In this document: positions 10,056-19,394 of the stretch, in pieces
Numbering within the stretch: position 1 is the first letter of the stretch
Layout: each line of letters begins with the position of its first letter
Assembly (NCBI GenBank): GCA_947561715.1
Contig: OX387205.1
Span: 15,257,001-15,321,000 of the forward strand
Source of the DNA: Ascidia mentula
Lineage: Eukaryota > Chordata > Ascidiacea > Phlebobranchia > Ascidiidae
Reading direction: 5' to 3'
Length of the DNA: 64,000 nt
Notes under the pieces: model-generated
Seen by the model: only the letters and a program-made list of their open reading frames with translations
What the model was told of the DNA's origin: nothing
Databases searched by the model: none
Program-made: the position numbers and the translations under genes

Positions 10056-12937
10056 ATGATCTCCCCTGTTAATGTAAAGCTTTCTAAATGTTGTTTAAAA
10101 AAAGTGAAAACTCTATGCAGACACCTGCATCACAATGCTGATGTTAGGGTAAGGTTTGCTCCATCACCCACGGGTAAGATGAAGTATTTTAAATAATGTT
10201 TATACTCATGTGTAGGATTGAGGCATACAGCGTTGTTACCCTGAAAATAAATTGTTGATTTTTATTTCTTAGGCTATTTGCATATCGGTGGGCTGCGAAC
10301 TGCTTTGTTCAACTTCCTGTTCGCAAGAATTCATAAAAATGGGAAGTTTATTTTAAGAATAGAAGACACTGATCAAAGTCGTGTGGTTCCAGATTCAGTA
10401 AGCAACTTAATTTCCACTTTAGAATGGGTGGGAATTGTGCCTGATGAGAGCTGCGTGCATGGTGGAGGCCATGGGCCTTACACTCAAAGCAAGCGATTAC
10501 ATCATTATAAAAAGTAAACACAATATTTGTGTGCTCAATTGTTGCCCAGAAAGTACAGCAAGATTTTTGTTTACAAAGATATTCTGATGAACTTGTTGAA
10601 AGTGGGGCTGCCTATCATTGCTTTTGCTCAGAGCAGCGGCTTGCTTTGCTCAAAAAAGACCAACTGAGAAGAAAGGAGCATCCAAGGTAAAAAAAAAACA
10701 TTTTTGTATTTATGATGTATTGGTTTGTTAATGTGCATGTTTTTCTTTTAAGAAAATAGTTTTTTAAACAAACATCTTTAATGATTATCACTATAAAGAT
10801 AATCCAAATTAACATATCACACAAAATAGGTTATACTTTTTTTTATTATATGTATAGGTTATTATATGTATAGGTTATACTAAGAACTACATGCTCCATG
10901 TAATTCCTATTTCAGGTATGACAACAAGTGCAGAACTTTGTCACCAAATAAGGTTCTTCAACACTTGAACGCTGGAGTTCCTAATGTTACACGGTTGAAA
11001 CTAATGGAAGGAAATTTTCAGATTTATGACAGTTTATGTGGGAACATTAGGCAGGACATTTCTAATATTGAAGGTGATCCAGTAATACTTAAATCTGATG
11101 GGTCAGTTTACTTTGATTTACACTGTGTAGAAAATGATATAATTCTGCCTAATGAAATGTTTGTAGCTACCCAACCTACCACCTTGCAAATGTTGTTGAC
11201 GATCATCTCATGGAAATAACTCACATTATCCGAGGAAAGGAATGGTTGCAATCAACAATAAAACATAAAATGATTTACAATAAATTGGGTTGGAATCCAC
11301 CCCAATACATGCATCTTCCTCTATACGTAAACCCTGACAGGTCGAAGCTATCAAAGAGACAGGTAGAGCTTTGAGCTAATATTCCACTTTTGTGAACAGT
11401 GATCTGAAATAAAAACTGCTGTGAATAAATATGCATGGATTTATTGAAGTGAGATTTAACTGGATATAAACTGTATGTGTTGCTTGTAAATATGACTTGC
11501 ATTTCAGAGTGATGTGTTCGTTGAACTGTACAGACAACAAGGTTACACCCCTGCAACTATACTTAACTTTATTGCTGACCATAGTTCAGGGTTTCCACAG
11601 ATATCAAAAGATTTTCCAGTGGGAACGAACAATGAGGAAGAAACGATGGAAATGTTGATAAAATCTTTCAACCCTAAAAAGGTAAAATAATTGTTTTATT
11701 CCAACAAGTTAACTTTATATGTGCAAAAGAGCCATAATAATCAATGAGAGCTGCAGACAGGGTGTATACACTCATCAGTGCAGCTGTTGATGTGGCATAC
11801 AGCATGGTTCGTCTGTGTTGATTGGTACCTAGTTTGGTACCCAACATATCGACGATTGACCGAAAGGTACCACAAAGTGGAAATCTGTGTGCCTGCTAGT
11901 CTACCAGCTAGCACAGTGCCACATCAACAGCTGCACTGATGAGACCTTACAGGTCGAAACAGTGCGTGTATACACCCCGTCTGCAGCCCTCATAAGTTAA
12001 CTTTAATTGTTTAAATGACATTTGTTTATTCACACTTATATATTAGTACTGTGTTACACTCATAATAATGGATTGTATACATTTAATAATTCAAAGTTGC
12101 TTACGGTTGCAGATCACTCCAGTTGATGCCTGTCTTAATTTCAGCAAACTTGATGAATTCAGCAGGATCTTAACAGAGCGGCAAATCTCCACATCCAGTA
12201 CAAAGTTGCTTGACAGCATGATAAAAAATATTCATGAGAGAATTGAATTGAAGTACGGAATAGATTGTCTTCTACATTCAAATCATTGTGAGGTCACAAA
12301 AGCTCATCGATATATCCGAGAAATTCTACATGCAAGAAAGGTAAAGTTGTTCGTGTAACCACCAGGGGGCAGTGACTTAATCAATGTTATTTGTCCAGGG
12401 CCACATTAAAAAGGTTGTGGATATTATTGATGATTATGATTACTTATGGGTGAGGCCAAAGTTCAAACCATTACCCGAGTTTCAATTGTTTGTGAATATT
12501 CTGGAACACACGGAAAGGTTTTCTGCTGAAAGTTAAAAGTTTGTTTTCAACAAAACTTAATATTTTGCACAGATATCTTCATGGGATTAATTGGGAAGGG
12601 GATTTACCCTCTGTTCTTGAAAGTTTGCGATCATTTTCAACGGAACATAATCACAAGTTTGGAAACTTTATTAAGTTTCTGCGTTTGGCCCTGACTGGCC
12701 ACAAGGTGGGAATTGAGCGACTACAATTGCAACATTTTTATTGATTTTTCTTTAGGAAGGATCAGCTTTTCTTGAGGTAATAAGAATGCTTGGAAAGAAA
12801 GAAACTCTGTATCGTCTAAATTCTGTGAAACAAATAATAAAAAACCGGACAATCCAAGGCAAGAAAATATGCTGGTTGTTAACCTGTAAAATCTGGGAAA
12901 TAAAGACTTTTTATTTTTAGGTGACGCCCTGACCTGA
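10056..12937 (+). CDS. EARS2: Mitochondrial glutamyl-tRNA synthetase
   Basis: Eleven exons: 10056-10173, 10273-10513, 10579-10686, 10916-11101, 11168-11362, 11508-11681, 12113-12340, 12399-12517, 12573-12705, 12756-12858 and 12921-12937. The class I signature is clear: [24 protein letters not shown] carries the HIGH-type HIGG, and SKLSKRQ is the KMSKS-type loop. [15 protein letters not shown] and [10 protein letters not shown] are typical of bacterial-type GluRS. The enzyme charges mitochondrial tRNA with glutamate. The short basic N-terminus before VRVRF fits a targeting peptide. The last intron (12859-12920) needs a GC donor (AAG/GCAAGA); if unspliced, the protein runs to a stop at 12918-12920 with 17 extra residues. 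Intron 6 contains the hammerhead-bearing element. Confidence 0.92.
11744..11993. mobile_element. 250-bp MITE-like inverted-repeat element carrying a hammerhead motif
   Basis: Terminal inverted repeats at 11744-11771 and 11966-11993 are 28 bp long with two mismatches. A second, perfect 27-bp inverted repeat lies at 11771-11797 and 11917-11943. The right arm holds a complete hammerhead motif. The left arm, read on the minus strand, is the same sequence with stem II, GAAA and the start of stem III deleted. No clear target-site duplication is visible. A related fragment at 17181-17232 shows this is a dispersed repeat. It lies in EARS2 intron 6 and has no coding capacity. Confidence 0.8.
11930..11987 (+). 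ncRNA. Type I hammerhead ribozyme motif
   Basis: The parts occur in canonical order. Stem I 5' strand GCTGCA (11930-11935); core CTGATGA (11936-11942); stem II GACC/GGTC (11943-11946 and 11952-11955) with loop TTACA; core GAA (11956-11958); stem III ACAG/CCGT (11959-11962 and 11977-11980) with one A-C mismatch; cleavage triplet GTC (11979-11981); stem I 3' strand TGCAGC (11982-11987), the exact complement of GCTGCA. All invariant core bases are present, so cleavage after C11981 is predicted. Hammerheads in metazoan repeats are an established class; activity of this copy is inference. It is in sense orientation within the EARS2 intron. Confidence 0.75.
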
Positions 12938-14939
12938 AAAAACATTTTGTGAAGATGAAAGGCCGTATCAATGATATTCGATTAATGTGAAAAACCTCCC
13001 GTGATATTTTCCAGCTCATTCTTTACATCGCTCAATGTTATTGTTTAGTAATAATTAAAAACAATGAAGTTTCACTTTGATGTTATTTCACTGTCAGCCA
13101 ACTAAAGATGTTTATAATGAAATGATAATCTCGCCGATTTAAATCAATAGTAAAAATCAATATGTTGGGGCGCGAACACCCCCTACCGGGGGACTGGCGA
13201 CGCTTTGTGTTAAAACAACATTTGATTTGCGTGTTGTCACAAGGATCAATATGACGTAACAAACCGCCCTGTTTGTATGTGGGATATAATAGAATGTCGT
13301 GGTTTTTTGGGTTGATTGAATCAGATTTGTTTTGAAGTAAAGTTTGTTAATGATTACGAGTTATGTTGAGTAAGTTATTTTAAGTTTTTTTTCTTCCTAA
13401 ATTATGGACTTACAAATTATAACAAACATCGATTCATCTGTGAATGACGTCAGAAACCCACACAAAGTAAAGATTCCTATGACAGGCGTCGTAGTATCAG
13501 CAAAACATTATTAGGAAATTCTCAGATTACTTGAGAAGCATCGAGTGAAAGGAAGTAAACGACAACGACTTACTGTGAGTGGCGTGCCAACATGTCTTTT
13601 TCAGTCTGGGGGAAAAGTAATGGATTTGGCACCAGGAAATTATTGGTAAAAGTGTGGATGCCATGTTCACAATAAAAATCCCTTTATTATCAATTAAAGA
13701 ATGGTGTTAGTGGCCCCTCTTGCTATTCATAGACCCTGGTGCGACGCACTGGTCAAACCTAGACTGGAGAGTCAGTTCATGGCAACAAAAGGTATAGAAC
13801 GTTTTTTTCTCCCACTTAATGCATGAGTGGTAGACCACGCGAATTCGCCAGTCCAGCTATTTGTGGGCAGTTGAATTTCTGCAGTAACTGATCCTATTGA
13901 GCCCATTTTAGAGAAGGAAATTATTGTGTAACGTAATAAAACAGCACTGTGGATTTATAGTGCAGCGAATATCCACGTAACATCAGATTATATTACGCCT
14001 CTGGCAAAACAGTTTAAACTATGTTGAGGCAGCCTACAGATAATTGAATGTTGCAGGTTGCAATAAACTTTCGATACAGGTTCATCACCGCAGGACAATT
14101 TAAATCTCAAACTTCAGTAAAATTTATGTTGACAAAATATCAACCTAATATTACAGTTTAGTAAAAATCGTGTGAAGCAACAGTGTACGGTTTGGTCTCT
14201 AAATTCTTGAAAAAGTTACAAAGTAATCTGATTTGCGAACTGTCAGCGCTATTATTCATGTGCATAAGAAATTCTGGTAATATGGTGGCCCAAACATACA
14301 AAATGTTACACATTTTCATGAATATACGCCAGAAACAATAGTTTCTGTTTGAGACAGTGAACTAATTATACCGCGGTTGCATTCCTGAGTACTTGACGTC
14401 ATTCATTTAAAGAAAGAAAAGCTTTTAATGTTTTAGTTTAATTTCTAACAAAAACCTGTTCGTTTGGCCGTGAAAAATACGAAACCAGGCAGCAGGCTGG
14501 TGCTTTGGAATCTCATAAGTTTGTGAAACCATGCGTGACGGGCAGTAACTACACCATGATAGTAAATAGGATCACTCTATGTTTGCCGACAAACCTTTCG
14601 CAAACAATCCAAACAATGCTTTCGGTAAAAACACGTTGACTTCAGGTTGGGAGAATATTGGTTCGGAACATATTTATTCTCACAAATTGTCTAGATGTGT
14701 TTGATTTTAATTTTTATTATTTTCACTTGTTTTATGTTTGTTGTTTTTTCAATACTGTTGCCCCAAGGGCGAAATATATGTTTTCTCACAATTACGTGTC
14801 TTGGATGATTGTGCAGTAACCTAGATCAGTCCTAAGTCACTTTTTACAAGACTTTTAGTGCAACGATCCTCAGACTAAACGAAGTGTCTAAAAAATCAAA
14901 TCACTATTGTTATTTGTGATCTATACAGTACATTGCGAC
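12938..14939. other. Gene-free interval between EARS2 and the first B4GALT
   Basis: Two kilobases with only very short open frames. I found no convincing exon, RNA gene or transposon protein. The final part should contain the promoter and 5' UTR of the downstream gene; an acceptor-like TATACAG ends at 14928, shortly before its ATG. Confidence 0.45.
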
Positions 14940-17435
14940 ATGCCAAATGTTCATACTAGGCTTGAAAAAACACTCGGTCGTAATTATGGAAATTCATGTT
15001 TTTCACTGAAAGGGAAGAGAATCGCTTTTTGCCTCATTGTTTTTCTTCAAGTTTCCATGCTTTGCTCATTATTTTCCTTTAAGGTGGGTTTGAAACTTTC
15101 AATAATATCAACGTCGGTCAAATCCTTACATCCGATGTTTCAGATTGATGCTCAGTTGAAACAGAAATGGGTTCACTTTCCTGACACTGCGTTGACGTCA
15201 CACGTCTCAGATGTCCTAAGGAATGGATCGTTGTACATTACAGACTGGTTGAACAGTTGCAAAAATGGGTCATGCCCAGTAACCAATATAACTTTACCAA
15301 CAAATGAAATTAAAGAGATATTACCGGACTGTCCAGAACAGCCTCCAAACCTACAGGTAAACTTGGTGACTTTATATGTTTCCATACATGTGGTGAATAT
15401 ATGTAATTACCTCTCAGGGTAATCTTGACATTTCTTTCTCTAATGACCCAGCGTCGTTTGAAACAATTGCCTTAGACAATCCACTTGGTAAAGATGGAGG
15501 TCATTATAAACCACCTTTTTGCAAAGCTCGATCGAAGGTTGGTGTTTTAACTGCTAGTTGTCAATATGTCAAGTGGTTTCAAAACATTTCATGTTGCTGG
15601 ACAGAACTTATCCATTATTTTATTAACTGTAAATGTTTTTTTGTGGTAAAACATTGCAAAGTTATTTTACTAACATTCAACTTCTGATATTTGTGTCAAC
15701 ATTTATGTACTTTCAGGTGGCTGTGATTATTCCTTTCCGAAATCGTGACCAACATTTTAAATATTTTTTGCAATTCATGCTCCCTACTTTACAGCGACAG
15801 CAATTGGATTTCAGGATATACATAATCAATCAGGTTGACAAAATATATTTCAATGCCGTCGAGTGTTTGTAATCTCCTTTATCAAATGTTTTTAATCCGT
15901 ATTAACCAAACCAGTGGCATAAGATAACAAAACAGGTGTGCCCTGGGCGGCTGAGGCACCATTACCTCAGCATGAAATCATTCGTTGTACTGAATACCAA
16001 AACTTTGGGCCAAGTGTCATAACTTTGTGTGATTCTGACATTTACAAACTTGTTTCCTTTTATTTAATTATTTGCATTCATGCAATGACACACCGCTATT
16101 AATGACGGTAAATGTTGTTTGTGTTTTACAGTTTGGAAGTGGAAAGTTCAACAGAGCCAAGCTTATGAACATTGGATATGTTGAAGCGCTTAAAGATTAT
16201 GATTTTGAGTGCTTCGTATTTCATGATGTTGACTTAATCTTGGAGAATGACAAGTGCCTGTATACCTGCCCTCCCAATCCTACACATTTGTCGGTTGGCG
16301 TTGACAAGTTTAACTACAGCACCAATGCAAGGTTTGGTAAGTTACAAATTCATTCATTTCATGGCCAGGGTGAACATATTTGTTGATGGTTACATTTCGC
16401 AACAGTCATGAGACATGTATGTCGTTGGGTTTTCAACAGTTTGTTCGGCATTTTAAACGACAACGATGCGACGCGACAGCACTGCACAACCTCTCCCGCT
16501 CCAACCGACATTAATAAGCTGTATTTTGTTTTGTGCAGTTTTCTGGCATATAGCAGACAATGTGGTCCGATCCGCTTTTAAGCAAAACTCGCTCATAAAC
16601 AATGTGGATTTCCTCATAAAACCAGCCATGCTGTTGTTCCAGGTGGCGTTACTGGGATGACCAAGATCCACTTTGAGAAAGTGAACGGATACCCAAACGG
16701 TTACTGGGGCTGGGGAGGGGAGGACGAGGATATGTACGAACGAATCGAATCAAAGAAAATTCAAGTTTTAGAATATTCTGTGGACATCGCGCGGTTCGTT
16801 TACTTTCCCACCTCAAAATCTTTGTTTAACTATGATTTTATGACAATTTTGATTCAATTCCTCGGTTATAAGTTCCCAAAACTTTAGTTACAAGATGATT
16901 CCTCACCAACGCGACGAAGGCAACGAAGCGAATCCTGAGAGGTTTAAAATGATTAAAAAAACTCTACAGAGAATGAACAGCGATGGATTGAACAACCTCA
17001 ACTACATAGTAAGTGAACCTTAATGCACTATCAGTGCAATAAGTATAAAACATTATAAAATATTTATTAGGAAAAAGTGGCCCATCCTGCTTGGCTGCGA
17101 TGCCAGTGAACCTAATGACCAAGTATTAAATAAGTTGTTCAACATTACAGACAAACAAGATCGTTGCAAGTCACACCATAGCTGCACTGATAAAACCTAT
17201 TTAGGTAGAAACAGTGTTCATCTGTCTGCAGCTCACCAACATCATTATTGGCTCTAATGCTTACAACAGACAAACGTTTATAATCCGCGGTTTTAACAAA
17301 TGTTTTCACAAGAAACGTTCAGTGTTAAATTATTGGAATAACTTGAATAAACAAAGCAATGTTTTGCAGGTCGTATCACGTGATTTACATCCAACATACA
17401 CAAATATCACAGTGGACGTGTTGGCGCCAAACTGA
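14940..17435 (+). CDS. B4GALT: Beta-1,4-galactosyltransferase, tandem copy A
   Basis: Eight exons: 14940-15083, 15144-15356, 15418-15537, 15717-15833, 16132-16336, 16643-16793, 16888-17008 and 17370-17435, giving 378 residues. Type II topology: a short cytosolic tail, a membrane anchor at about residues 28-47, a short stem, then the catalytic domain with IPFRNRDQH, FNRAKLMNIGY, metal-binding FHDVDL, WGWGGEDED and YKMIPHQRD (metal-ligand His). The family transfers galactose from UDP-Gal to terminal GlcNAc in the Golgi. Oddities against copy B: the LPY-containing end of exon 5 is replaced and two codons are lost; the donors after exons 4 and 6 are weak (GTTGAC, GTTCGT); the stem lacks the 74-codon Thr-rich insert. 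Function may be altered. Confidence 0.88.
17181..17232 (+). ncRNA. Degenerate hammerhead ribozyme motif (core mutated)
   Basis: It has the same order as the motif at 11930: stem I GCTGCA/TGCAGC perfect, stem II ACCT/AGGT, GAAA, stem III ACAG/CTGT perfect with a 7-nt loop, cleavage triplet GTC at 17224-17226. The core reads CTGATAA instead of CTGATGA, a change at the invariant G8 that should abolish catalysis. It lies in sense in intron 7 of B4GALT copy A and is a fragment of the same repeat family. Confidence 0.65.
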
Positions 17436-19394
17436 TCAACACTTGGTGCGCTGTTCTGCTGCTTGTGGTGATATGAAAGTGCTTGAATACCGAATAACAC
17501 TGTTTCTGTAATTTGTATTGAGTTTATGCAATGTTGTTTGTCAACTTGCCGGGAACTATTTCCTCGCGAATAAAAATGCAAGCGTGTTTTCCTAAATTTG
17601 TGTCTTTACTGGTGTGTTTGGACACAAATATCAATGTGAAGGTTTCAGTTGCACGTAACCACCCTCTGTGACATCATACTGACTTTATTTTGAAAAGCTA
17701 ATTCACTATCGAGTGCTTTAATTTACGACTATGGAACATTTAAAGCAAGTTTGGAAACTTTGTCGAATTTCTGCGCTCAACTTCCTGGGGCCAATATGGG
17801 AATATTTAAAAAAAATTGTGTTTTCTCTTCATAAACAACTATCTGCTTTGCACAGATTAAAATTCCACATTTTAGAATGCACCAAACATCATGACGTCAC
17901 AATACGCCTCGTTGGTGCATCCGGTGTATCTGAACAGATGCTGCGGCACTTGTGCATATGATGTTGTTTGTAGTTGCTTTGGATCAGGATTGTTGTGAGG
18001 TTTAATAAGTGGGAGTTGTTGATTTAATTCATGGGAACGGAGAGTTGGGGTTGTTTCAACTCATAGCCATCCGCAAGTAATAGATCGGAAACCATTCCAT
18101 AATATTTGTACGTGTTTTTTTGCTTTGTTTGCGAATAAAGGAAGTTTGTGAATTACACCTCCGTGTACTTGATTCGAACAATTCGAGGTAGTCAGCCAAC
18201 CCGAGTAATTTGAGATATTTTGCGGTAATTCCACGCCACCCACAGCATCAACATCACATCCGCTGAGATTGAGCAGCTGCGAGCACTTCGTTGAAATCGT
18301 GCGGATACCGCACTGTTAGCGAGACACCTACTGTGTGACATAAGCAAGTGGATATAATGGAGAATGTGTTTGACTAACAGATATGCAGGTACATGTGAAA
18401 TATCTGTTTTTGTATCGACAAGGTTGATGTCATACGTTTGCATGAAGATTATGTAAATATCACAAACAACTTACGTTGGCGAATCAGTCATTACTTGAAG
18501 ATTTTGATTTAGTGGAACTTCTTCGCCAAACAATTGCAAATATTTGTCGATATTTACATGGAAACATTTTCATGAACATAAGTTAGCAAAACTCAAGATA
18601 GCAAGCAGTGGTGCAGTTTGCAACAACTTCTGTCTGTGGAAGAAAGTAATTCAATCTGAATGTGCGCTACATCTTAAAACAGAACATGTTGATCTTCACA
18701 CACAAGCTAAACAAGTACAGCAACGTACCAAATGATTCCCGGTCGGTTGCTGTACCTGAAGCTAAGTCTGCGTGCGTGTTCTTTCTGTTGCTTAGTTAAG
18801 TGTCCGTGACAGTTGGGTGAATGTCAGAGTAAAGTGCGAACGAGTATTTAACAAGTTGCAATGAAAAAAGGTCTGTCGTCGAGCCGGATGCTAGAAGACT
18901 GTGTGAGTTCTGCCGGAAAGCCTAACTACGTCTGCAGCCTTCAGTCCGTCTGTGTTCCAAATGTTTGAAGAATTCAGATGAGTGAGGTGCTAGATTGACA
19001 ACCGCACGGTGGCGTTGCGCCACAATCCAAGTTCTTGGGACTGCCCTTTTTTATGACGTCACCAGTGTGAACTAAAAACTCAGTTGGAAATTGCCAAATC
19101 GTTGCAAGCGGAACAGCCGGTTACAGGCAGTAAAGCTGGTCGTGTGACTGTGACAGATACGTTGACGACTGTACACAATAACAAGAGAGGAAAACATTTC
19201 ACTTTGAATGCGTCTTAACAGTTAGATTTTAGTTGAATAATTACTGTTAATCTTACCAAGGTTTGTTGATCAGAAGTTATGTTTTTTTAGTTTGTTGTAG
19301 ACTTAAAAAGTTTGCTGTAGACTCAAAAAGTTTGCTTTGAATGTAAATAAAAATGGTTTGAGAGTGCAGATAGGCCTACTTGAAAGATTCCAAC
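17436..19394. other. Interval between the tandem B4GALT genes
   Basis: It starts with the copy A 3' UTR, whose first 80 bases resemble the copy B 3' UTR; an AATAAA lies near 17567. The remainder shows no exon I can recognise and must contain the copy B promoter. Confidence 0.5.

Noticed and set aside
18192..18443. 83-codon minus-strand frame between the B4GALT genes
   Set aside because: No homology and no splice partners; treated as intergenic.
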